A stretch of DNA of 64,000 bases from a virus, in the IMG/VR virus record IMGVR_UViG_3300028394_000076, positions 1-64,000 of that record; one strand, 5' to 3'. Under the pieces are notes generated by a model, which did not search any database, was not told where the DNA came from, and saw nothing but the letters and a program-made list of their open reading frames with translations. Position numbers and translations under genes: made by a program. Below are positions 49,895 through 57,901 of the stretch, piece after piece. How positions within the stretch are numbered: the stretch's first letter is position 1; every line of letters starts with the position of its first letter.

Positions 49895-50317
49895 ATGGAT
49901 AATAAAAAAAATACAGCGCCCTCCGAAAAGATTTTGTTTCTTGTTAGGGGGGTGCCTTGACCGGGTTCAGGCAAGACAACTTTTGCAAAACAATTAACAC
50001 GAAATGTATTTGAGGCAGACCATTATTTTTATGATAATGATGGAAACTACAATTTTATTGCGTCTGAAATAAAAGAAGCACATAAAGAGTGTCAACAATA
50101 TGTTGGATATGCTATGGAGTCAAACACACCAAAAATTGCTGTATCAAACACATTTACACAAGAGTGGGAACTCCAACCATATTATGAGTTGGCAATTAAG
50201 TATGGTTATTATGTGACATCTATTATTGTTGAGAATAGACACGGAGGAACAAACAAGCATGGAGTTCCTGAAGATAAGATTCAATTAATGAAAGATAGGT
50301 TTGAAATTAAAATATAA
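49895..50317 (+). pseudogene. P-loop kinase, N4BP2-like, with in-frame TGA inside Walker A (possible translational bypass)
   Basis: The frame runs from ATG 49895 to the stop at 50315-50317 with one internal stop, TGA 49958-49960. Around it the reading is RGVP, stop, then PGSGKTT. Skipping TGACCG (49958-49963) would give GVPGSGKT, a perfect Walker A. Reading through the TGA would not. Downstream residues fit N4BP2-like kinases: DHYFYDNDGNY, SNTFTQEWELQPYYELA, KHGVPEDKIQLM. The product may come from a hop between the Pro codons CCT and CCG, or the gene may be dead, or the six bases may be an error. It lies upstream of a phosphoesterase gene. Confidence 0.75.
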
Positions 50318-50320
50318 GAA

Positions 50321-50974
50321 ATGAAATTTGATAAAATATTAACTAGTGGTAGGGTATGGATTACTTCAGATACGCACTATTCGCACAAAAACATATGTCG
50401 TGGAGTTACGGTTTGGAGAACCATAGATGGTGATATTCCAATTGATGCGACCAGAGATTTTCCTAATTTGGATGTAATGAATAGTGTTATTGTTGATAAC
50501 ATTAATGAGAAGGTTGGTCCTGATGATACTTTAATTCACTTGGGTGACGTAGCTTTTGGTGGTGTTGAAAAGATAGGACAATTTTTGGATCGTTTGGTTT
50601 GTAAAAACGTTCACCTTGTTTTGGGTAATCACGATCATAACATAAAAAAAAATAGAGAGAACACCAAAGATAAATTTTTATCTATTCAAAACTACTTGGA
50701 GGTTAATATTGGTGGTGCAGACTTTGTATTATCTCACTATCCATTATCAAGTTGGAACCAACTAAATAAAGGTTCGATTCACCTTCATGGGCACGTACAC
50801 CTACCAAGAAGTAAAAGATTTGGTAAAGGTAAAAAAATGGATGTTGGTATGGATGGTAATAATCTTTATCCGTATAGTATAAGTGAGATCGTTCATATGA
50901 TGGATAAACGATGTGTTGAGTCAGAGATGAATGGAGATCACCACTTAGATGTTATTATTGATCTTGTGGGTTAA
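50321..50974 (+). CDS. Metallophosphoesterase (calcineurin-like)
   Basis: This 217-residue protein carries all five motifs: SDTHYSH (D17, H19), HLGDVAFGG, LGNHDHN, SHYPLSSW and HGHVHLP. It cleaves phosphate esters; the substrate is unknown. It starts 3 nt after the kinase stop, so the two form an operon. A kinase with a phosphoesterase recalls the end-healing half of bacterial Pnkp, with the ligase gene at 57902 as the possible sealing part. Confidence 0.8.
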   Translation: MKFDKILTSGRVWITSDTHYSHKNICRGVTVWRTIDGDIPIDATRDFPNLDVMNSVIVDNINEKVGPDDTLIHLGDVAFGGVEKIGQFLDRLVCKNVHLVLGNHDHNIKKNRENTKDKFLSIQNYLEVNIGGADFVLSHYPLSSWNQLNKGSIHLHGHVHLPRSKRFGKGKKMDVGMDGNNLYPYSISEIVHMMDKRCVESEMNGDHHLDVIIDLVG

Positions 50975-50989
50975 ACCATAACTCCAATA

Positions 50990-50998
50990 TATTTATAA
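50990..50998 (+). promoter_or_regulatory. TATTTATAA start-site box
   Basis: TATTTATAA ends 2 nt before the ATG at 51001, the shortest spacing in this window. Confidence 0.55.
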
Positions 50999-51000
50999 AT

Positions 51001-52248
51001 ATGAAAATTATTATAACAGAATCACAACTTAATTTAATTAACGAAGCTTTAGGGGTTCCTGATAATATTTTGGACGCTGCCGATATGTTATATGATATTG
51101 TTGAAAGAGACATCAAATCAATAAGAGACATTCAAGATGAGTATAACTTTGATGGTGAATTAGAATTTGAATTAGGTGATAAGAAAAAAATCAAAATTGA
51201 TTCATATACTCTTACAGTAAAAATTGAGGAGATTGATAATGAAGAAGGGGTCTTAGATATTGTCTCAATGGGAATGGGAGGTGCTTTTGCATTTAATAGG
51301 GATGTTTATATGAAAGAAAACGAATCTTCAACAATTTTGGGATTAACAATAACATTTGCTGTTGGTGAAAATTGGAAACCTGAAGGTCTTATTGAAAAAA
51401 TGGAAGAAGACAAAGACGAACATGTTGCATCTTTAGCTCATGAAATAAAACACAAATACGATAAACAATCAAAACAATTTGGTTTAATTGGTCAAGACGC
51501 TGAATATCAAGCAACACAAAGAAGAGGTATTTTTGGAATACCGGTAATTGATAGAGTTTTTTTTAGATACTTGTATTATATTTCTGGTATTGAAAATCTT
51601 GTAAGACCAACTGAAGTGGCTTACAAATTAAAAAGAAAAAATATTACAAAGTCACAATTCAAAGAATTTTTAGAAAATAATGTAGTTTATAAAGAACTTG
51701 TTGAAATTAAAAACTTCACATTTGAAGACTTCATCAATCAATTAAAAGAAAGTGAAGATAGATTAGATGCTCTTATTGAACACATTGGTGATGACCCATC
51801 CGACATGACAATAGATGAAAAAATTAAGATAGTATTAGAAGTAAGTTATATTGATTTAGTTAATAATAGAATGCAAATGTTTATGACAATGACGGAACAT
51901 GGGATGGATGATGTTATAAAATTTGGAACTCAACTTGGCATTTTACCTTCAGAATTAAAAGGAAATTTGGAGGGAATTCAAAAGACAGACGCAATTAGAC
52001 AAAAGTTTTTAAAATATGCGATGAAATATGAAAAGAACCCAACCAAATTTTTTGAAGATGAAATTGAAAACTTCCAATATGTTGCAAATAAAATGTTAAA
52101 GAAAATATCAAAATTATATGCTATGGCAAAAGACGATGAACAAGTTAGTGAATCAATTATCAATTGGGAACTTCATCAACAAATCATGGAAAAAAAATAT
52201 GGAAAAAGAAAAATTGAAACAAAATACAAAAATTGGAATCTTAAATAA
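51001..52248 (+). CDS. Putative virion-packaged zinc metallopeptidase, leader MKIIITESQ
   Basis: This 415-residue protein begins MKIIITESQLNLINEAL, the shared leader. Residues 147-151 are HEIKH, a zincin HExxH motif in SLAHEIKHKYD, preceded by an acidic domain with a beta core. A third ligand is not certain; E168 or E210 are candidates. The rest is helical. A packaged protease could act on the cell envelope or on a host protein during DNA entry (inference). It is the one leader protein with a recognisable catalytic motif. Confidence 0.55.
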   Translation: MKIIITESQLNLINEALGVPDNILDAADMLYDIVERDIKSIRDIQDEYNFDGELEFELGDKKKIKIDSYTLTVKIEEIDNEEGVLDIVSMGMGGAFAFNRDVYMKENESSTILGLTITFAVGENWKPEGLIEKMEEDKDEHVASLAHEIKHKYDKQSKQFGLIGQDAEYQATQRRGIFGIPVIDRVFFRYLYYISGIENLVRPTEVAYKLKRKNITKSQFKEFLENNVVYKELVEIKNFTFEDFINQLKESEDRLDALIEHIGDDPSDMTIDEKIKIVLEVSYIDLVNNRMQMFMTMTEHGMDDVIKFGTQLGILPSELKGNLEGIQKTDAIRQKFLKYAMKYEKNPTKFFEDEIENFQYVANKMLKKISKLYAMAKDDEQVSESIINWELHQQIMEKKYGKRKIETKYKNWNLK

Positions 52249-52392
52249 TAATCTAAAATCATAGTTTGCTCAATACGTAAATTTAATGACCACTAATTCC
52301 AATTATATTCGTATTTATTGGTGAACTCAACCTGCCCGTGGAATATGGGGGTTTCCTAAAAAGATTCTTCAAGAGAGTAAATAATTTTATTT

Positions 52393-52401
52393 TATTTATT
52401 T
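52393..52401 (+). promoter_or_regulatory. TATTTATTT start-site box
   Basis: TATTTATTT ends 5 nt before ATG 52407, the start used for the secreted protein. Confidence 0.4.
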
Positions 52402-52406
52402 TTACT

Positions 52407-55154
52407 ATGAAGAATATATTAATTGGATTTTTTGTTTTATTTTCATCTTTCTTATTTTCTCAATCATGTACACACACTATTAAACGAACAGATACCTTTG
52501 GTGATGGGTGGAATGGAGGAACAGTCGCAGTTTCCGTTAACGGAGTAACCGTTTTATCTAATTTAAGTTGTGTTGGATTAGGTCCTACTAATTCTACATT
52601 TACTGCATCTGTTGGGTCAACCATTAGAGTATACCGAACACTCGCAGGGTCTTACCCTTCCGAAATGCGTATACAGGTTCTTAATGGTGCTGGGTCTATA
52701 ATAATCAATACTATTCAACCGGTTGCCGGAACAGCAACTACGGGAGGACAAACAGTGTTAGGTAGTTGTGCCGCAGTTGCTGCCGGTCCATGTACTAATA
52801 CTTCATCATATGGGTCGGCAACTGCACCATCAACACCAACAACTGTAACCATTAGTACTTGTCAATATCAAACTGAATATAATACAATTTATTCTTGTAT
52901 TGCAGGACAAACATATCAATCATATTACAATTTAGGTGGATACATAACGGTTAGGTCGGGAACATATAATGGTACTGTAGTAACTAGTGGAAACTCTCCA
53001 CTAAATTGGGTTTGTCCGTCCTCAGGAACATATTTTGTTCATTACAACACAAATAATACTTGTGGTACCGCTATGGGTTGTGGAACATCATCCATTTCTT
53101 GTCTAACTTGTTTGGCACCACCCCCACCATCCAACGATTTAGTATGTAACTCAACTCCAATTACTTGTGGTCAAACACTATCAGGAACCACCGTAAATGC
53201 AACTAACTCTGGAACGGGTGAAAATGGTTTATGTTCTGTTAGTCAAACACAACCCGGTGTTTGGTATGTTATTTCAGGAAACGGACAAATTATGACCGCA
53301 AATCTTTGTGCTACAGCATGGGATAGTAAAATGTCTGTATTTAGTGGTCCTAATTGCTCAACATTATCATGTGTTGGAGGTAATGATGATTTTGGGCCCG
53401 CTTGTTCTAGTTCATCAGCCTCATTTTCATGGACTTCGTCAATTGGAACAAATTACTATATATTAGTTCATGGGTATAGCGCAAGTAGTAGTTTTTCTAT
53501 TGGTCTAACTTGTATATCTCCCCCGCCAGCAGACCCAACATCAATATCTGCGACACAAAATACTATTTGTAATGGATCATCTACCACTCTAACCGCAAAT
53601 GGTGCTGTGGGTGTGGTTTATTGGTATATAGGAGGTTGTGCCTCCACTTTCGTGTCAACTGGAAATTCCATCTCGGTAAGTCCTGCGTCAACCACTACAT
53701 ACTATGCGAGAAATCTAAACGGAGGTCTTTTTAGTAGTGGGTGCGCTTCAACAACAATAACAGTTAACCCTAATCCCACTGTAACTATAAGTGCGGCAAC
53801 CAATACAATATGTAACGGATCAAATACCCAATTGATATCTAACATTAGTGGAGTGTCATCACCAGGAAATCTTGTTGTAACCATCTCCACCAGTGGATTC
53901 TTAGACGAAAGTTCTTGGACTTTAACAAATAGTTTAGGGACTGTAATTGGTTCAGGTGGACCTTATGGTTTAGGGTCAACAAATATAATTCCAATCGGTT
54001 CATCGGCAAATGACCCATATACATTTAATGTGGAAACTCAAGGAATATGGAATGACAACACGGCAAATTATTTGGTAACTTGTAACGGAACAACGGTCCT
54101 AAGTGGAAGTTTAGTTGGTGGACAGAGCATAACACAATCAATATCATCTTGTGGGTCTTCTCCCGGTGTAACATATCTATGGACACCTTCAAACGGACTT
54201 ACAAATGCAAGTGCTCCAAGTCCATTTGCTTCTCCTACGACTACACAGACCTATCAATTAACCGCAACGGCAAATGGATGTTCGGCATCAACTTCAACAA
54301 CAATAACCGTAAATCCTTCTGTTGGTTTTGTGTCTACAATATCTGGTAATAATACCATAATTGCCGGAACCCAAGAAAGTTATTCAATAACACCGGTAGC
54401 AAACTCAAATTACCAATGGGCATACACCGAGTCCGTAACTGCACCACTATGGATAAACGTTCCGAATTCTAACTCTCCATCAATTACATTTACTTGGCCA
54501 CAGACAACAACTAATGGTTCGGCTAGAGTTATTATCAGTAATGCTTATGGGTGTGGGACTCAAACCAGATTTTTTAATATTGTCACTAATGGTGCTCTTC
54601 CTGTCGAACTATTAAGTTTTGTTGGAGTGTGTGATAATAATTTAATATCATTAACTTGGAAAACGGCAAGTGAACATAATTCTGATTATTTTGAAGTTCT
54701 TAAATCAAGAGATGGTATTAATTGGTCAATATTAGCCACTTTAAATTCGGCTGGTAATTCTACAGAAGAATTAACTTATACCACAAAAGATGAAAACGCA
54801 ATTGACGGGAATAACTATTATAAACTTCTTCAATATGATATTGATGGACAATCAAAAGAGTATGGACCAATAAATGTTACGTGTAACAAAAACACAAAAG
54901 GTTACTTTTCAATATTTCCTAATCCAAGTTCAGGTTCATTTCAAGTTGTGTTAAACAATAAAAATATGGTTGGTGATGGAAAACTAATAATTAAAGACAC
55001 AAAAGGATCTGAAATACTTAATAAAGAAATTAATATTGTTTCAGGAATTAATTTATATAATATTATTGATTTAAATGTGGTGGATGGAATTTATTATGTT
55101 CAGGTAAGTAACGGAAATTTTTCAACACAAGTAATAAAACAAATAATAAAATAA
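52407..55154 (+). CDS. Secreted multi-domain protein with T9SS C-terminal sorting domain
   Basis: The start is at ATG 52407 because it opens a clean signal peptide (IGFFVLFSSFLFSQS, Cys next). The 915-residue product has an N-terminal DGWNGG-type domain, several Cys-rich beta domains, Ig-like domains (ISATQNTICNGSSTTLTANG and later copies), a LSWKTASE-like C-terminal module (LTWKTASEHNSDYFEVLKS) and a final sorting domain with FSIFPNPSSGSF and ending in YYVQVSNGNFSTQVIKQIIK. The end pattern is that of type IX secretion cargo. A phage gene with such a tag would be exported and attached to the host surface by the host T9SS. Confidence 0.8.
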   Translation: MKNILIGFFVLFSSFLFSQSCTHTIKRTDTFGDGWNGGTVAVSVNGVTVLSNLSCVGLGPTNSTFTASVGSTIRVYRTLAGSYPSEMRIQVLNGAGSIIINTIQPVAGTATTGGQTVLGSCAAVAAGPCTNTSSYGSATAPSTPTTVTISTCQYQTEYNTIYSCIAGQTYQSYYNLGGYITVRSGTYNGTVVTSGNSPLNWVCPSSGTYFVHYNTNNTCGTAMGCGTSSISCLTCLAPPPPSNDLVCNSTPITCGQTLSGTTVNATNSGTGENGLCSVSQTQPGVWYVISGNGQIMTANLCATAWDSKMSVFSGPNCSTLSCVGGNDDFGPACSSSSASFSWTSSIGTNYYILVHGYSASSSFSIGLTCISPPPADPTSISATQNTICNGSSTTLTANGAVGVVYWYIGGCASTFVSTGNSISVSPASTTTYYARNLNGGLFSSGCASTTITVNPNPTVTISAATNTICNGSNTQLISNISGVSSPGNLVVTISTSGFLDESSWTLTNSLGTVIGSGGPYGLGSTNIIPIGSSANDPYTFNVETQGIWNDNTANYLVTCNGTTVLSGSLVGGQSITQSISSCGSSPGVTYLWTPSNGLTNASAPSPFASPTTTQTYQLTATANGCSASTSTTITVNPSVGFVSTISGNNTIIAGTQESYSITPVANSNYQWAYTESVTAPLWINVPNSNSPSITFTWPQTTTNGSARVIISNAYGCGTQTRFFNIVTNGALPVELLSFVGVCDNNLISLTWKTASEHNSDYFEVLKSRDGINWSILATLNSAGNSTEELTYTTKDENAIDGNNYYKLLQYDIDGQSKEYGPINVTCNKNTKGYFSIFPNPSSGSFQVVLNNKNMVGDGKLIIKDTKGSEILNKEINIVSGINLYNIIDLNVVDGIYYVQVSNGNFSTQVIKQIIK

Positions 55155-55202
55155 GAAAATATCTTTGTAATATTAAATTAAAGTCATAAAAAGAATATAA
55201 AG

Positions 55203-55228
55203 CCCCCAAATAAAAAATGGGGGTTTTT
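55203..55228 (+). terminator. Rho-independent terminator
   Basis: CCCCCA (55203-55208) pairs with TGGGGG (55218-55223) and five T residues follow. It closes the T9SS-type gene. Confidence 0.85.
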
Positions 55229-55258
55229 GTTTTTATTAGAAAAATTTTATTATCTTTG
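55226..55258 (+). promoter_or_regulatory. Bacteroidota-type promoter (TTTG / TATCTTTG)
   Basis: TTTG 55226-55229 and TATCTTTG 55251-55258, spaced by 21 bp. The -7 box ends 6 nt before ATG 55265. Confidence 0.65.
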
Positions 55259-55264
55259 TCTTAT

Positions 55265-55465
55265 ATGATAAATCCATGCAAAGAATGTCCGCACGTTATT
55301 AAAAATCGTCATAATGATACGATTGTTGAATTTGGTCAAAGGACTGGTAAAAAACATAATTGTCATATGACCGAAGGGGTTAAAGATTTATGGAATGTTA
55401 AAAATATAAAATTAGAATGTTATGGATCAAAAAGACAAAAAGTTCAGATTACCGAGAAAACTTAA
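55265..55465 (+). CDS. Small Cys-containing protein
   Basis: The start is at ATG 55265, after the -7 box; an upstream ATG at 55217 lies in a terminator. The 66-residue protein has MINPCKECPHVIKN and later HNCHMTEG, which may form a zinc site. It overlaps the next small gene. The function is unknown. Confidence 0.5.
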   Translation: MINPCKECPHVIKNRHNDTIVEFGQRTGKKHNCHMTEGVKDLWNVKNIKLECYGSKRQKVQITEKT

Positions 55466-55595
55466 AAAAAAATTAAAAAACGATTTTTTCACTTATCCAA
55501 AGAGTGAAAGAAACACTTATTTAATTGCTTGGCCATATAAGTATGAGAAAGATTACATGGATTATAAAAAAGGATTGTTAAGAAGTATAAGATAA
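55422..55595 (+). CDS. 57-residue basic protein
   Basis: A short gene starting MDQKDKKFRLPRKLKKKLK, with aromatic residues near the end (LIAWPYKYEKDYMDYKKG). It overlaps the preceding gene by 44 nt in another frame. The product is very basic and might bind nucleic acid. Confidence 0.4.
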   Translation: MDQKDKKFRLPRKLKKKLKNDFFTYPKSERNTYLIAWPYKYEKDYMDYKKGLLRSIR

Positions 55596-55610
55596 TAATT
55601 TAAAAAAAAG

Positions 55611-55832
55611 ATGAAAGAAAGAGAAGTAATTTACGGAGTGTGTGATAAGATGGGTTCATGTGATTCTTATTTTGGTTTTTTTAAAACAGAAAAAGATGCT
55701 GAACACGAGGTTGAAGTTCAAGCTAATAGACTCAAGGAAGACTTGGGTATGATGGATATTGACATTCAAACGGACCGGGCATTATTCGATGGTAAATTGG
55801 TAATAGTAATTCACAGACATGTATTAAGATGA
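55611..55832 (+). CDS. Small unknown protein
   Basis: This 73-residue protein (IYGVCDKMGSCDSYFGFFKT, then ALFDGKLVIVIHRHV) appears as an alpha/beta domain. It overlaps the start of the repeat gene at 55829 by 4 nt, so the two are co-translated. The function is unknown. Confidence 0.5.
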   Translation: MKEREVIYGVCDKMGSCDSYFGFFKTEKDAEHEVEVQANRLKEDLGMMDIDIQTDRALFDGKLVIVIHRHVLR

Positions 55833-56737
55833 TAAATCCAACAGGAAAAAAATTAGAAAAAATTATCTTTAAATTGTTTGACGATGCAAGTCAAGGGGTT
55901 GATAGATATAATCACAATGGCAGTCTATGGGCTATATTCACCAATGAAATGAGATGGGTTGTTGAATACACTAAAGACCAAACTCTATGGTATAACTATA
56001 GCTTCTTTAAAGATGAGATGGAGTTAATTGGTTTGGATTGTGTTGAAGATAAAGACCTAATTAAAAAGTGGTTTGAATCAAGATTTTTGGATATGCCAAA
56101 GGTTGAAGATGCTTTTGACCCATTTTTCGATCAAGATCAATATGTTGAAGACGTTATTCAAAATGGGGTGAGACACACCGCTCCAGACGCATCAACAATC
56201 GTATATGCGGTTGAAGACACCATTCAAAATGGGGTGAAAGATATCTCTAGTGTATTATATAAGGAGTTACTCAGCGTTGAAGACACCATTCAAAATGGGG
56301 TGAAACACACCAACGCTGCATACACGCTGTCAATCTTGGATGTTGAAGACACCATTCAAAATAAGGTGAAAAACACCTACTCAGACAAAATTCCTCATGA
56401 ATATGATTGGTCTGACGAATTCACAGAAGAAATTGAAGACACCATTCAAAATGGAATAAAGGATACCAAAAGTATGTGTGGAAAACGTGGTGGTAGAGTT
56501 GGTAATACCATTCAAAATGGGGTGAAACTTACCAAAAGTACAATAATGAGTCAAGATTCTAAAATTGAAAACACCATTCAAAATGGAGTGAAAGAGACTA
56601 TTGGCACACTACGGCGTACTTGTAAGTGGGGCGTTGATGATATTATAAAAAATGGTGTAAAGGAAACTCATGATGATTGTTCAAATAACATTGCAAGAGT
56701 TGAAGGTATAGTTAGAATAGGTGAAAAATTAAATTAA
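55829..56737 (+). CDS. Protein with CRISPR-like in-frame 36-nt repeats and variable spacers
   Basis: This 302-residue protein has an N-terminal domain of about 105 residues (KKLEKIIFKLFDDASQG, LWAIFTNEMRWVVEY, TLWYNYSFFKDEMEL). The rest is eight repeats of VEDTIQNGVKxT separated by unrelated segments of 10, 10, 10, 18, 10, 10, 11 and 10 residues, then a degenerate ninth repeat. The repeat DNA is nearly identical at all codon positions while spacers share nothing. I recall VED.IQNGVK.T-like repeats in other phage proteins, but no function. Variable segments between fixed repeats could present changing surfaces. Confidence 0.65.
   Translation: MINPTGKKLEKIIFKLFDDASQGVDRYNHNGSLWAIFTNEMRWVVEYTKDQTLWYNYSFFKDEMELIGLDCVEDKDLIKKWFESRFLDMPKVEDAFDPFFDQDQYVEDVIQNGVRHTAPDASTIVYAVEDTIQNGVKDISSVLYKELLSVEDTIQNGVKHTNAAYTLSILDVEDTIQNKVKNTYSDKIPHEYDWSDEFTEEIEDTIQNGIKDTKSMCGKRGGRVGNTIQNGVKLTKSTIMSQDSKIENTIQNGVKETIGTLRRTCKWGVDDIIKNGVKETHDDCSNNIARVEGIVRIGEKLN
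56144..56737 (+). repeat. Nine 36-nt direct repeats with mainly 30-nt spacers
   Basis: Repeats start at 56144, 56210, 56276, 56342, 56432, 56498, 56564, 56633 and 56699 (last one degenerate, contains the stop). Spacer lengths are 30, 30, 30, 54, 30, 30, 33 and 30 nt. The core GACACCATTCAAAATGGGGT holds a CCATT/AATGG inverted repeat. The unit resembles CRISPR spacing, but the reading frame is open throughout and no cas genes are seen nearby. Confidence 0.85.
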
Positions 56738-56773
56738 GAATAGAAGTAGTGAACATTATTATAAAATAATACG

Positions 56774-56781
56774 TATATTTG
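56774..56781 (+). promoter_or_regulatory. Bacteroidota-type -7 box TATATTTG
   Basis: TATATTTG ends 5 nt before ATG 56787, implying a leaderless transcript. Confidence 0.6.
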
Positions 56782-56786
56782 TAAAG

Positions 56787-57092
56787 ATGAAAACAATAGA
56801 AACTAAATTTGGAACATATATAGATATGGAAACAGAAACAAGCACAAAATTAACTGGTAATAAAATCACGGTATTTGTGGAAAGATTAAAAAAAATTGGT
56901 ATTGATGTAAAACTATCAGGAAACTTTCCTTGGGTATATATTACTGAAATCTGTGGTAAAAGAGTAACTGAAAAGTTTGAAGGAAATCACGGGTTTACAA
57001 TAATATTTTTACCAGGTAGAAATGATAGTCCACCATCTGAATTTACAGACATTACAGAGATATTCAAACTAATAAGAAAATACGCAAAATGA
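56787..57092 (+). CDS. Small conserved-type phage protein
   Basis: This 101-residue protein (VERLKKIGIDVKLSGNFPWVY, GNHGFTIIFLPGR) is a compact alpha/beta domain with a clear beta-hairpin pattern. It overlaps the next gene by 4 nt (ATGA). The host-type -7 box 5 nt before its ATG suggests early expression. The function is unknown. Confidence 0.5.
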   Translation: MKTIETKFGTYIDMETETSTKLTGNKITVFVERLKKIGIDVKLSGNFPWVYITEICGKRVTEKFEGNHGFTIIFLPGRNDSPPSEFTDITEIFKLIRKYAK

Positions 57093-57613
57093 ATTTAGAC
57101 AAATTAACAATGGATGAACTTATTTCATTAAGAAATGAAATTCAAGGAAAAATACATTCCCACACAGATGGGTATTTGTATATCTGTTCTGTTCGTCAGT
57201 TCGGTAGCGTGTGGGAAGAAAAACCAAGTAGTTTATATGGTTTAAAAGAACTTTGTGATTCATATTATGGTGACAATGGTATTGTTGATGTTTATACCAA
57301 CAACCCAAATTTGGAATTTCCTGAAATGGAGTTTGAAAACTATGGTGACGTTATGTTTATTAAATCAGAAGATGATTACCGTGACTGGGTTAAATACAAC
57401 AAAGAAAAAAACTTTATTGATGATGTAACACAACGACTTGATGAGTGGGATGAAAGTAAAAATTCACCATTTAAATATCGCCCTTCTTTTGCGCCAATTT
57501 GGACAAGAGAAGATCTTAATGAATGGGTTACAGAGTTTGAAAGTAAGACATGGGATTTTACTGAACCAAAATCTATGAAGGTAAAATATTCTGAAGAAGA
57601 TGGTGAAGATTAA
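57089..57613 (+). CDS. Unknown acidic protein
   Basis: This 174-residue protein (KLTMDELISLRNEIQGKIHS, LYICSVRQFGSVWEE, then APIWTREDLNEWVTEFES) is acidic and rich in aromatics. It is co-transcribed with the gene at 56787. No domain is recognised. Confidence 0.5.
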   Translation: MNLDKLTMDELISLRNEIQGKIHSHTDGYLYICSVRQFGSVWEEKPSSLYGLKELCDSYYGDNGIVDVYTNNPNLEFPEMEFENYGDVMFIKSEDDYRDWVKYNKEKNFIDDVTQRLDEWDESKNSPFKYRPSFAPIWTREDLNEWVTEFESKTWDFTEPKSMKVKYSEEDGED

Positions 57614-57625
57614 AAAAATAATTAA

Positions 57626-57633
57626 TATATTTG
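57626..57633 (+). promoter_or_regulatory. Bacteroidota-type -7 box TATATTTG
   Basis: TATATTTG ends exactly 4 nt before ATG 57638. Confidence 0.6.
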
Positions 57634-57637
57634 TGAT

Positions 57638-57898
57638 ATGGAATTAGAAAAATTTGAACAAGCAAAAAAAGTTAAAGAAAACCTTGAAAGGTTAAAAACA
57701 CGTAAACATAAATTGGAATCCGCACTTAAATCTTGTAGTTTGGGGGTTACGATTAAGTATACGTATGGTGGTAAATTCCAAACGCCAGGTGAAGTCGGAT
57801 TATATGATAAAGAGATTATAAAAGAAATGATGGTCAAAGAACTTGAAAAGTTGGATGAAGAAATAAATTTAGTTAAAGAAGAATTTGAAAAAGTATAA
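57638..57898 (+). CDS. Small coiled-coil protein upstream of RNA ligase
   Basis: This 86-residue protein has two helical arms (KKVKENLERLKTRKHKLE, then ELEKLDEEINLVKEEFE) around a beta loop (GVTIKYTYGGKF). It ends 3 nt before the RNA ligase start and may be a partner of that enzyme. Confidence 0.5.
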   Translation: MELEKFEQAKKVKENLERLKTRKHKLESALKSCSLGVTIKYTYGGKFQTPGEVGLYDKEIIKEMMVKELEKLDEEINLVKEEFEKV

Positions 57899-57901
57899 GA
57901 A

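Noticed and set aside
49958-49960. TGA reassigned to an amino acid
   Set aside because: Many other genes in the window end in TGA, often overlapping the next ATG (for example 8260-8262 and 32644-32646), so TGA is a normal stop here. Readthrough would also spoil Walker A.
56144-56737. A genuine CRISPR array
   Set aside because: Spacing fits, but the frame stays open through all spacers, spacer lengths are all multiples of three, no cas genes or leader are seen in the window, and the gene has a coupled start with the upstream gene. I keep it as a coding repeat with CRISPR-like form.
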